Part shown: in pieces, positions 10,767 through 19,924 of the stretch
How the letters are laid out: each line of letters starts with the position of its first letter
Position numbering within the stretch: the first letter of the stretch is position 1
NCBI GenBank assembly: GCA_025716855.1
Contig: JAIXMQ010000007.1
Coordinates: 310,001-374,000 of the forward strand
Direction of reading: 5' to 3'
Length of the DNA stretch: 64,000 nt
From: Pilaira anomala
Lineage: Eukaryota > Mucoromycota > Mucoromycetes > Mucorales > Mucoraceae
Made by a program: the position numbers and the translations under genes
Notes under the pieces: model-generated
The model's database searches: none
What the model saw: only the letters and a program-made list of their open reading frames with translations
Told to the model about the DNA's origin: nothing

Positions 10767-13700
10767 ATGTCGACCCTTCCTTTCATTATCTCTCTTTGGA
10801 ACGCTCGTGGTCTAACTAATACAGTTGTCCACGATGTGTTATCTCATGCCTCCCAATCTTATGTCCTTTTTATAACCGAAACCTGGCTTTACCGTCCTTC
10901 TACTCTCCTTCCTTCAAACTGGCGAGCTTTCCATGCCCTTGGTAAAAAAGTAAGCCGTGCGAATAACCGTGGTGAAGAGGGTATATGTGCTCTTATAAAC
11001 CCTTCCTGTCCCTACCGCGTTGTTCAACTTCCCTCTTTCAGTAACTATGCTCTCTCAATCAAGGTTGGTGAGATTAGATTTCACTGTCTATACCTCCCTC
11101 CTTCTATGCCCGATGATCAAGTCTTCATTATACTTGACTCCATTCCTTTCGTTCCTAATACATTCATTTGTGGTGACTTCAATGCCCGTCTTGGCGAAAT
11201 CATTGGTGATTATAACTCTAATCCTAGGGGTCTCAAGCTCCTCGATTGGGTTAACACCAGGCAACTGGTTATCCTAAACAAGACTCTCTCCTTCGCTGTT
11301 CCTACCTTTACTAGCATCCGTAAGAAGACAAAGCTAGTTGATGGGGTCCCTACCAAGGTTCCTACTAAGATATCCAGCATCATTGATCTTTTTGTAACTG
11401 ATATCTCTACCTCTGATCTCCTGAACTCTTCTATCGAAGTCAAATCCGATCTCTCTCTGGGCTCTGATCACCGTCTCATGACTTTGTCATTTGATATTCG
11501 ATCATCCCTTTTGACTCCTGATACTCGAGAGGACACTAGTATGACTCCCAGGCGACTTTGGAACCTCTCTAGGCTTGACAAACCTGATGTTCTTAAGAAG
11601 CTTAGGTCCTCATACCAAGACCTCGTCAAACCTGTGTTAGAGGAAATCTCTGGGTTGGTCTCTACTCCACCTGTCACCTTCCCTCCTATAGACAGTCTAA
11701 ATGACTCGCTTAATGAGTGTCTATACAAGTCCTTGGATAACTCTATTGGTACTACTCCTGTAAGGCCTGGCCACTGGAAAAAGTACTGGACTGCTGAGTT
11801 ACAAGAAGCTGCTCGTTACCGTGATGATTGCTACCGTCGCTGGCGTCTCTCCCGCCGTGATATTGACAAGATACATTGGTATGGCCAACACAAGATCGCC
11901 AACAAAGCCTTCCGTTCGTTGGTCCAGCAAGCTAAGCGTAAGTCGTGGAAACACTTCTGTGCCGAAGCCGAAGCCAATTTCTCTAAAGCTACCAAGACAC
12001 TATCTAGAATTAAGAAACGTGCATCCTCTTCAGCCTCGTTCTCTCACACCGATGGTCCTACCAAAGCTTTAGAAGTTATGTCTAGCCACCTAGCCTCCGT
12101 CTATAATGGGTCTTTTCTACCAAGTAGTCGTCCATCTGATTTCATTTGGAATGAGCTTCGTCCTTTTGAGGTTCCTCTTGGTATCTTCGATGTGGATGAG
12201 ATCCAGTACGAAATCAAGCGGTTATCTTCTGGTAAGAGTCCTGGCCCCGATCATATCAAAGCCGAAATGCTCAAGCCTCTCAACAGTATCATTAGCCCTG
12301 TTCTCTCTGCTTTCTTTAAGCTATGCTGGCAATGGTCTTATACCCCAATGGATTGGAGAAAAGCTACTGTCTTCCCTATCTTCAAAAAGGGTGACCCCAC
12401 TGATCCTGCTAACTACCGGCCAATCTCACTTACATCTGTCCTTCGTAAGTTGTTTGAGAAGCGCATCTCTGGTCTTGTTGTGTCTGACTCTCCTCCAATT
12501 GATGTTGCTCAAGGCGGATTTCGTGAACAACGTAGCCCTTTGGACCAGTCTCTTTGCCTCCATGATTTGATGTTCGATTTCTTTCGCAAGCATCATCATT
12601 ATCCTCCAGTGGTTTTCCTAGACATTAAATCTGCATATGATACTGTGGATCGTAGGGTGGTTTGGAACTCTTTGGCCAGCTCTTCTACCTTTTCCCGGCC
12701 TCTACTCATGCTCTTGAAGAATCTGTTTGATGATGTCTCTATCTCGGTATTGCTCTCCAATCAGTCTTCTTCTCCCTTTGTGCCGGTTACCGGATTACTA
12801 CAAGGATCTGTCTTATCACCCCACTTGTATTCCGTGTACATCAACTCTCTTCCAGGTGTTCTTCGGTCTATGGCCTCTCCTAGAACTACCTCGGTTACAC
12901 TACCGGACGATATGGTGCCTACACCACTGAACTGCCTCCTTTTTGCGGATGACGTGGCCGTCTTTGGTACTAAAGAAGAAGTCCAAGGTATGCTTGATCT
13001 TGCTGCTGAGCACTCCTTTTCTTTAGGTTATCGCTGGAATCCCAAGAAGTGCGCCGTCTTGAATGCTCCCTCTCCCACTTCGTCCTCTTCCCGTGGCTTT
13101 TCCTTTACCTTATATGGTGAGGCTATTCCTACTGTCCAGCAATTTACCTATCTCGGTATGGAATTTAACCAGAAAGGTTTATATGGTCCTGGTATCCTTG
13201 AGAAGCGGTCCGGTGCTGCTTTATCTACGGTGAATCTACTCACATCCTCTGGTATGAACCGTAACGGATTCTCTCTCTTGTTCTGTTCTCGTCTCTACAC
13301 CTGCTTCATCCGCCCAAAATTTGAATATGGCCTAGCCATTTCAAAGTTATCTGCTCCGGATTTTAAGGCCCTTGAAGACCTCCAAAATAAAGTTGTCTCC
13401 ACTTTCCTGGGCAGTCGCCATACCAATGTTGCTAAGCATATTACTTGCTTACCTATGATGCGATTTCGGTATGACTCCCTGGTTACTCGATTTGTATACC
13501 GTGCTACATACCTCCCAGAGGACTCCTTGGTGCTTCTTCTTCGTGATACTCTCCGTCAGTCCAGGATGGTGGATCTTCTTCAGAAAAATCCGCTGTACCT
13601 ATCCCTGCCCAACCCACTACCGGAAACTCCTCTGCTCCTTAGGAAACACTTTCAGCAGTATTACCAAGACCAACGTGATTCAATTCGTGAAGGCTTTGCT

Positions 13701-14141
13701 CGTTCTGGTAAACAAGTCCTACTTCGTGCCTGTCGCCCAAGTACTTCTAAACCTGACCCTATTCTGTACTTGCCTATGAATAACTACGCCCGTAGTAGAC
13801 TGGTACGCTGGCGTCTAGGCCGCTTCACCTCAATGGCTCGTGTCGAGTGTCCGTGTCAAGATTTTGGTGCCATGATATCCCGGTCCCACTTTCTTCACTG
13901 TCGTGCCATTGACCCTGATCTCTTTCTCTCTCTCCCAGCTGCTCCTCCTGGTGTCAATCAGCTTGATTTTGCTTTAAATCAACTGCCCACGAAAGCTTCG
14001 ATTCATCCTCCCGCCTTCTGGTCTGACCTCTTGGCAATTCTTTGGTATATTGACACGCTGTGTCACCCCTCAAAAACAATTCCACCGGATCCCTCCCCTG
14101 GGGACTCTTGGTTCTCATACCCCCTAGCTGAATTGGCTTAG
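10767..14141 (+). CDS. LINE ORF2: AP-like endonuclease / reverse transcriptase
   Basis: Multifunctional retrotransposition enzyme of 1124 residues. The N-terminal EEP endonuclease shows Asn12 (WNARGL), Glu38 (TETW), GDFNA at 136-140 and Ser-Asp-His at 233-235, the expected catalytic set. The reverse transcriptase spans about residues 500-800, with FKKGDPTDPANYRPISL, the A-motif VVFLDIKSAYDTVD, the B-motif TGLLQGSVLSPHLYSVYIN and the catalytic FADD at 726-729. A C-terminal Cys/His finger (VECPCQDFGAMI followed by HFLHC) lies near 1027-1045, as in L1-like elements. No RNase H domain is evident. The endonuclease presumably chooses the tRNA-Ala site. Translation is probably coupled to ORF1 because stop and start form TAATTATG. 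No frameshift or internal stop is present. Confidence 0.93.
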   Translation: MSTLPFIISLWNARGLTNTVVHDVLSHASQSYVLFITETWLYRPSTLLPSNWRAFHALGKKVSRANNRGEEGICALINPSCPYRVVQLPSFSNYALSIKVGEIRFHCLYLPPSMPDDQVFIILDSIPFVPNTFICGDFNARLGEIIGDYNSNPRGLKLLDWVNTRQLVILNKTLSFAVPTFTSIRKKTKLVDGVPTKVPTKISSIIDLFVTDISTSDLLNSSIEVKSDLSLGSDHRLMTLSFDIRSSLLTPDTREDTSMTPRRLWNLSRLDKPDVLKKLRSSYQDLVKPVLEEISGLVSTPPVTFPPIDSLNDSLNECLYKSLDNSIGTTPVRPGHWKKYWTAELQEAARYRDDCYRRWRLSRRDIDKIHWYGQHKIANKAFRSLVQQAKRKSWKHFCAEAEANFSKATKTLSRIKKRASSSASFSHTDGPTKALEVMSSHLASVYNGSFLPSSRPSDFIWNELRPFEVPLGIFDVDEIQYEIKRLSSGKSPGPDHIKAEMLKPLNSIISPVLSAFFKLCWQWSYTPMDWRKATVFPIFKKGDPTDPANYRPISLTSVLRKLFEKRISGLVVSDSPPIDVAQGGFREQRSPLDQSLCLHDLMFDFFRKHHHYPPVVFLDIKSAYDTVDRRVVWNSLASSSTFSRPLLMLLKNLFDDVSISVLLSNQSSSPFVPVTGLLQGSVLSPHLYSVYINSLPGVLRSMASPRTTSVTLPDDMVPTPLNCLLFADDVAVFGTKEEVQGMLDLAAEHSFSLGYRWNPKKCAVLNAPSPTSSSSRGFSFTLYGEAIPTVQQFTYLGMEFNQKGLYGPGILEKRSGAALSTVNLLTSSGMNRNGFSLLFCSRLYTCFIRPKFEYGLAISKLSAPDFKALEDLQNKVVSTFLGSRHTNVAKHITCLPMMRFRYDSLVTRFVYRATYLPEDSLVLLLRDTLRQSRMVDLLQKNPLYLSLPNPLPETPLLLRKHFQQYYQDQRDSIREGFARSGKQVLLRACRPSTSKPDPILYLPMNNYARSRLVRWRLGRFTSMARVECPCQDFGAMISRSHFLHCRAIDPDLFLSLPAAPPGVNQLDFALNQLPTKASIHPPAFWSDLLAILWYIDTLCHPSKTIPPDPSPGDSWFSYPLAELA

Positions 14142-14429
14142 TAGTGTCTTTTGGTGCGGCCCCTCGGTAGTAAGTACATAAATCAAAGTTCCTCATCGTT
14201 GGCGCGCTCTCCAAATCATAAACCGTCTTAGTAACCTAGTTGGTCTCCTACCCTCCTCTCTTGCCATTTTTTTCCCTTTTATATTTATTTATATTTATAT
14301 TTAGTTAGTCCTACGGAATTTTTTAGTCTTTTCTTTTCCCCTTTTGCCCCTTGGGTGTTCAGGCATACATCATTGGATCAGCCCACCAGCATCCTTTTAA
14401 TATATCATTAATAAAACTTCTATTTCATC

Positions 14430-14443
14430 TGAGCTACAACCCC
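14430..14443. repeat. Target-site duplication, copy C (between elements 2 and 3)
   Basis: TGAGCTACAACCCC, followed by five more C residues that belong to the 5' end of the next element. Confidence 0.85.
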
Positions 14444-16400
14444 CCCCCTTTCTTTCGCTTAAAGAATTTTTCTAGTAAGTTGCATCCAAAAAACTTGAAA
14501 AATTTTTCAATCGATCCATCCGTCATCAAAAAACAATCAATCCGTCCGAATCGAAGTTCGTTTAGTCTCTCCGGCTCTCTGGCTTTCTTCTCGTACCAAA
14601 AACTCCTTTCTCCGGCAAGTCCTTCACTTTCCTCTTTTGGACATTCGCAATCTTGCATTTCAGATCTTGGATCTTGACTCATTCAAGCTAAATGGTAAGA
14701 CCGTCTTCAAAACCAAGTCTCGTTCCGGACCAGGCAAGCCCTACCAGCTCGAGCCGAACCCGCACAAGGCCCCAACCTCATGTCCCGGCCCGGACAAGTT
14801 TTTCTCAAGTTCAAACTCCGCAAGTTCAAGTCTCGTCAATTGAAACTCCGAAAGTTCAAACTCCGTCAATTGAAGCTCCGCCCATTCAAACTCCGAAATC
14901 AATTTTTGAAACTCCGTCGAGTGAAAATTTTGATTTTTCTTATGGTGATAAAAGACCATTTTCCGTTGTCTCTCCTTCCTCCTCCGGTGACACTTCCTCC
15001 AAGAAATCACCCGCCGTATCCCAACATCAACTAAGAGATATCAAGGACCGTTTGAAGCGTTTAGAAGATGCTTACGCTGAAATCTTCACTCTTCGTAACG
15101 CCCTTGAACACTCCGAATCCGCTCGCCGTGCTCTGGAAAGCCAAGTTGTCCAACTGAAAGCTGCTCAACAAGGCCCTCCTACCAAGTCTTCTCCTCCTCC
15201 TCCTTCCGCTGCCAAGTCCTCTGAGGCCGGTACTACCTTCGCTAGCGTTGCTGCCAAGAACGTACCCAAGCCAAAGTCCAAGGCCAAGGCTAAGAAACCT
15301 CCCGCTCCTTCTCCCCGCCGTGCTGCTGCTACCATTGGTCGACTTTTTGGTCCTAAGGCTGGTACTCCTTCCGAATACCACTTTGTCTACTACAAGCAGT
15401 CCATCCGCCGTCCTCTCAAACAACTCCGCGCCTCCCTTAAAAACATCGGTATCAACGTCTCCCGTATCTTAGATATCCAGTACCCTGAAGCCCAGATTGT
15501 CTCCTTTCTCTTACATGCTGACTACATTGCCGAGTTCACCAGCTTAATGAATGAGAAAGGCCGTGGTGCTCTACCTGCTCGTGATTATGACCCGTACCAC
15601 CCGGAATCTCTTAAGGATCCCAAATTCGGCACTCTCTCCTTTGAGCTTCGCGCTCAAAAAGCTCGTGAAATTCAAAACACTAGGTGTCTTCGAAGTCTCT
15701 CTTTTGTCCGTCGTTCTGCCCGTCTCTCTGTTGCCCGTTCCTTCCTTTACTATAACCGAATAAATCAAACCCAGTTTGATGTTATTCTGGCTCAAGAACG
15801 TGCTTCCCGTCCTTCTCCTCCTCTTCCTCCTCCCAAGCTGTCTCCCGAAGAAGTAGTTGAAAAGAAAAAGCACCTAGCTTATCTTGGATACCTTCTCCAC
15901 CTTGACCATGAAGCTGCCCACAGCTTGGCTTACGCTCCTCCCTCGGTAGATGAAACAATGATGTCGGACTAGTCCGTTTCTTTTTTTAATCATCACTGTG
16001 TCTATCCTGTCTCTCCTTTCTCTTTCTCTTCTCTTTCCTTTCGGTTTTGCTTCCTTCTCTCTTTTTCTGCTCCGTGCTCTCCTTTTTCTCTCCTTTTTTG
16101 TGTTTCTGCATTTTGTTTGTGTTCTTTTGTGCCTGTTCGGATTGACTGTCGGGGTTACCCAGTGTACTGCTCCTTTCCCAAGCCTTCTGTATCCATTCCT
16201 TGCCTTTCTCTTTCTGTCTCTCTTCTTCTGTGCTGGTGACTTTTTTAGTATTTTAATTATAATTAACCCTCTGTTCTTCGGAACATTTATTATTTCTTTA
16301 CTTTTTGTTACCTTGTTTCTCGGGGTATTCAGACTACCATCTTTCCAGTCCCTTGCACCCCTTATTAATAATAATTTTAATAAAACCAACTTTCTTAACC
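14444..16400 (+). mobile_element. ORF1-only (half-LINE-like) element at the same tRNA target
   Basis: A 1.96-kb unit flanked by the same 14-bp duplications. Its 5' UTR opens CCCCCTTTCTTTCGCTTAAAG and continues nearly colinear with that of LINE copy 2, including AAAAATTTTTCAATCGAT. It then carries one ORF1-type gene (14692-15972) and goes straight into a pyrimidine-rich 3' UTR ending TTTTAATAAAACCAACTTTC plus TTAACC. There is no endonuclease or reverse transcriptase. The ORF1 differs widely from that of copy 2, so it is not a simple deletion of its neighbour. It probably moves with enzymes supplied by full-length relatives, like mammalian HAL1; that part is inference. Confidence 0.82.
14692..15972 (+). 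CDS. ORF1 protein of the non-autonomous element
   Basis: A 426-residue protein with the same architecture as the LINE ORF1 at 9118: a short basic start, a repetitive stretch (about residues 37-80) with units such as VQTPQVQVSSIET and IQTPKSIFETPS, a coiled coil (about 100-155, around DRLKRLEDAYAEIFTLRNAL), an Ala/Lys/Pro-rich linker, and the folded block EYHFVYYKQSIRRPLKQLRA through NIGINVSRILDIQYPEAQIV. After that it keeps KEIQNTRCLRSL-like sequence but has a different C-terminus. The frame is uninterrupted, which suggests selection on the protein or recent insertion. It ends at TAG 15970-15972 with no following ORF2. It likely binds its own RNA; no enzymatic motif is visible. Confidence 0.82.
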   Translation: MVRPSSKPSLVPDQASPTSSSRTRTRPQPHVPARTSFSQVQTPQVQVSSIETPKVQTPSIEAPPIQTPKSIFETPSSENFDFSYGDKRPFSVVSPSSSGDTSSKKSPAVSQHQLRDIKDRLKRLEDAYAEIFTLRNALEHSESARRALESQVVQLKAAQQGPPTKSSPPPPSAAKSSEAGTTFASVAAKNVPKPKSKAKAKKPPAPSPRRAAATIGRLFGPKAGTPSEYHFVYYKQSIRRPLKQLRASLKNIGINVSRILDIQYPEAQIVSFLLHADYIAEFTSLMNEKGRGALPARDYDPYHPESLKDPKFGTLSFELRAQKAREIQNTRCLRSLSFVRRSARLSVARSFLYYNRINQTQFDVILAQERASRPSPPLPPPKLSPEEVVEKKKHLAYLGYLLHLDHEAAHSLAYAPPSVDETMMSD

Positions 16401-16414
16401 TGAGCTACAACCCC
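16401..16414. repeat. Target-site duplication, copy D (distal end of the array)
   Basis: TGAGCTACAACCCC followed by TTTTCCGATGATTT, which has no element character. This should be the original 5' flank of the tRNA-Ala gene before any insertion. Confidence 0.82.
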
Positions 16415-17899
16415 TTTTCCGATGATTTATGGGATTTAAAAAACAGTGATAACCTGACTAGCCGGACAATAAAAGTCCGGACCGAACTGGTCCGACATTT
16501 TTCGGCTGTGACGTAGTCAGTCCGGTAGATTTAAAAGCCAATTTTTAAAAAACAAGGCACGAAAAAGGAAATTTGTACCACTTGTCAAGAATCATGCAAA
16601 AAAAGAAAAAGGCACCACTTTCCTTTATATTTTATATCACCAGTTTATGATCATCATAACAAATTTTATTCCTAATTCTTTCATTCCGAATATTCTACAG
16701 GTGTTAATTTATTCCAATTATATTACTCATCATGATCGCTTGTTAATTATATATTTATTATTGCCAATATTATTATCTCATTCAAGTATAAAACACTCTG
16801 CTCATATTATTTATAAAATAAAATAAGGAGATAACTATCTAAATTACCTCTGAGAGTTCATTTAGATCAAAAAGAAACTTGCAATGTTTTGAGTTTAAAA
16901 ATGTGATTATAAATGAAAATACTTAAATAGGTACTGCCGACCACGTGAGCGTGCTTGAACTTGGCTCAGATTTTGGCTGTGCTGCTTGTATTTAGTCTTG
17001 TTCTCTGACTGAAGTGTATAATTACCATAAACTGCACGCAGTAATGTGGTAAAAAAAAACATACAAATTTGTATCTAACTCGGTATAAAATTTTGAAAGC
17101 GAAAAATAATCATACTTTTATTTAGTAATTGTGTCGTATTTGCATCATATCTCCCACTCACTTATATAAAAATATATCGGGAGAGGGATATAAAACCGAA
17201 CATAACAATGGTAATAAATTAGGAATTTTATTTCAAAGAGGTATATCATTACCGAGTAAATCTTGATAACAAATAAATTATGTTTCTGTGTAGACTGTAT
17301 ATGTATTGGATAGGGAAGATGTTTCGCCTGAACCCGTTAATAAAGCGAGTAGATTTTAGCTCATAAAATTTGTAATTAAAGTAATATCTAGTTTGAATTT
17401 TTATTTGTCTATATAGAATGATAGCGAAAAAGAAATAAGTACTCAGTCCTAAAGTATTATCAACTTCAAGAGATATCTGGGTATATATTGTTTAAGCTGG
17501 AGAACAAATTACACATTAATGAGAGATTTTTGATTTGACTAAAATTATTAAGCTCATTTATGCACAAGGGCTTATGCTAATACGTTAATGTTAACATGAA
17601 TATTTTTGCATTTTTTGTGTAATAGGGCAATGATGAAGATAAACCTACTGGTGCTAAATGATAGTCAGTGACCCTTGTTTTCTATATCGTGGATCGAGAT
17701 TTTTTTTTTTTTTTTTTTTTTGAAAAATTCAAATGTGATACAGATTGCATAATTTTGTGCTCAGATTGGAGTTACATTGGAGAAGAAGAGGGATTATTAT
17801 TATTCTCATTTGTAATTGAAAGTTGTGAAAGAGATTTTTGTTTATTGCTAAAAAGAAGAGAATTAAAAAATATATCAATTACTACTACTACTGTTTTTA
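16415..17899. other. Intergenic, original upstream flank of tRNA-Ala
   Basis: About 1.5 kb of AT-rich DNA returning to host-like composition after the array. It includes GACTAGCCGGACAATAAAAG and CCACGTGAGCGTGC motifs of unknown meaning and a T-run at 17701-17720. The frame at 17668-17907 is low-complexity. No gene is recognised. Confidence 0.5.
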
Positions 17900-18348
17900 C
17901 TACTTGAAGGCATGAACTATGTATACAAGAATAAATGGGTTTAAAAAATTAAAACGTAATAAAAGGTTCTTTGTAAAGAATATTTTACCAGCTTGATCTT
18001 GTTCAACGAAATCGACATAATCTTTAGCGTCAAATGTTTGAACCAAATCAGAAGGAAGTGACACAATTAAACCGTGCATACCCAAGCTAATTTCGTTCAG
18101 TACTTTTCCTCCAGCCTTTTCGATATCCGCCTTGGCCTTTTTAATTTTATCTTTAGTAACTGGGCTTGATAAGCCAATGATATAATCTGTAAAACCCTCT
18201 AAAATTCATTTTTTTTTTTTTTTTTTTTCAAAAGGTTTAGTCTCTGAAGCAGTGAAAACACGTTTTTAATATTAATTTTTTTACCTTCAGCTGCAAATGT
18301 AAATGAAACAAAGATTAAAGCCAAACAAAACAAGATGATAGAGCGCAT
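17900..18348 (-). CDS. Secreted peptidase-inhibitor I9 domain protein (Pbi2-like)
   Basis: A small protein of 92 residues related to the I9 inhibitor/propeptide domain of subtilisin-like proteases, as in yeast proteinase B inhibitor Pbi2. Exons on the minus strand are 18348-18285, 18186-17989 and 17916-17900. The core reads DYIIGLSSPVTKDKIKKAK, then GGKVLNEISLGMHGLIVSLP and VDFVEQDQAVHAFK, matching the I9 pattern (conserved beta-alpha-beta start and terminal E-x-D-x-x-V). Unlike cytosolic Pbi2 it begins MRSIILFCLALIFVSFTFAA, a convincing signal peptide, so it should enter the secretory pathway. No protease domain follows, so this is a free-standing inhibitor or chaperone, not a zymogen propeptide. 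The target protease is unknown. It lies 366 bp past the 3' end of the G-alpha gene, on the same strand. Confidence 0.85.
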
Positions 18349-18714
18349 TATTTAGATTAAAAATATAAAGAAAAAGAGAGAAAAAGAGAAGAAAAAGATT
18401 ATTAATAAAAAAAGTGGAGATACAAAAGAAATTATTATATGGTACAACCTTACACTCTGTTTACGTGTCAGCAGCCACATGCAATTTTAACCTTTATAAT
18501 TCAGTATATTCATATAAAATTACTTGTGAAAAAAAAGATAAATTAATTTGTTTTTATATATATATATATAATAAAAGAAAGAGAGAGAAAGAGGTAATAA
18601 AGCATACAGAAAAAAAAAAAAAAAGAGTTCGTAGTAATAAAAGTAAATCTTTTAAAAAAAAAACGAAGAAACAGTATATAAAAAGAAGAAGAAGAGGTAT
18701 ATATGTATACAATA

Positions 18715-19760
18715 TTAAATTAAACCAACATCACGCAAGTTCGATTGAAGAATAATATCATTGACAGCGGACATGACAAACTTGACTTGTTCAGTATCCG
18801 TGGCACAAGTCAAATGAGTATAAACTTGTTTATCAGCAGAAGAGTTTAGAGAAGTAAATCTTTGCATAATATAATGACTTGCAGCATCATAATTGTCACC
18901 ACCTTTATAATCTGGGAAATAATCAGCGAGTGGGGAAGTTGGTAATTTCTGTTTGAATAAATCAATCTTGTTTAAGAATAGAATAGTAGAAGTTTTCTCA
19001 AACCATCTGGAATTACAAATTGAATCAAATAAGGTTAAGGCTTCTTGCATTCGGTTTACCGATTCATCTTCAATAAGTACTTGATCGTATTCAGAAATAG
19101 CTACCAAGAAAATAATGGCTGTCACATCTTCAAAGCAATGAATCCATTTCTTACGTTCCGAACGTTGTCCTCCCACATCAAAAATTCTATATGTCAATGT
19201 ACCAAAACTGAATTTGCTTTCAGCGATACCTGTTGTCTTGACACGTGAGTGTAAAACGTCTTGATCGGTTGGTGAAAAGTTTGGGTCACCTATACGGTCA
19301 ATTGAATCAAAGTAACTAAAAGCAGTAATTAAAATCAAGTTTTTAATATTTTACACTATTACTACTACTGCTACTTACTATGAAGCTGAATCATTTAATT
19401 GAAATTCGTTCTTTCGAGAATAAGCTTCTTGAACACCTGAGTCAGTCCATAATGCTCTAATTGCTTTAGTTACTTCTGCAGGCATAGTAAAATGATCACT
19501 TTGTTGAGGTTGATTCAAGATAAAGTCATGATAATTTTGATTACTGCTATCACCTAAATAGATACCTAATGTTTCCATTGCTTCCAGTAAAACGTGAATA
19601 GATTGTATCGCATTATTATAAATAACTTCTTTATAAGCTTCTCTTTCTTCACTAGTGAAACCGCCATCGTAAATGAGCTTCATCTGTTTTAATAAAGTTG
19701 ACTTTCCACTCTCACCAGTACCTTTATAGAAAATTTTTTTTAGATAAATAAACATTTTTG

Positions 19761-19797
<37 letters not shown>

Positions 19798-19924
19798 TAC
19801 CAAGCAATAAAAGTTTCACTTCATTTTGACCGTTCAGTTTTTCCATACGAAGTTGACCATCAATCTCTTCGTTTCTTAATTTTCCAGCATTATCACTTTC
19901 TTCAACAGAGGCACAACAACCCAT
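18715..19924 (-). CDS. Heterotrimeric G-protein alpha subunit
   Basis: Signal-transducing GTPase of 355 residues, near the family's usual 350-360. Exons on the minus strand are 19924-19801, 19721-19379 and 19315-18715. The N-terminus MGCCAS offers Gly2 for myristoylation and Cys3/Cys4 for palmitoylation, so it should sit on the plasma membrane. The P-loop is GTGESGKS (residues 42-49, Thr where most have Ala). Switch I holds Arg180 and Thr183 (RVKTTG), switch II is DVGGQRSERKKW with catalytic Gln206, and NKIDLF and TCATDTEQV give the guanine-specificity boxes. The C-terminus NLRDVGLI lacks the pertussis-toxin Cys. Mucorales carry many G-alpha paralogues, so I give no gene name. Intron 1 contains a T/A homopolymer of about 28 nt. 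Confidence 0.95.

Larger units (their letters stand above)
8871..14429 (+). mobile_element. LINE copy 2, full-length non-LTR retrotransposon targeting tRNA-Ala
   Basis: A 5.56-kb element bounded on both sides by the 14-bp tRNA-derived duplication. The 5' UTR starts CCCCTTTCTTTCGCTTAAAG. ORF1 (9118-10764) and ORF2 (10767-14141) are both open, and the 3' UTR ends ATTAATAAAACTTCTATTTC plus ATC, without a poly(A) tail. The element is visibly richer in G+C than the flanking host DNA. ORF1 plus an endonuclease/reverse-transcriptase ORF2 with a C-terminal Cys/His finger is the plan of L1-like LINEs. Because both frames are open and the termini intact, it may be recently active, though activity cannot be judged from sequence. 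Confidence 0.9.

Noticed and set aside
14444..16400. Element 3 as an internal deletion of LINE copy 2
   Set aside because: The two ORF1 proteins differ in most residues outside the shared block and the 3' UTRs differ, so a direct deletion is excluded.
8857..16414. Additional tRNA genes at the element junctions
   Set aside because: Only 14 nt of tRNA-Ala are present at each; no anticodon arm or T-arm follows.
15874..16516. Overlapping frames on both strands in the 3' part of the ORF1-only element
   Set aside because: The region is a pyrimidine-rich UTR; both products are low-complexity.
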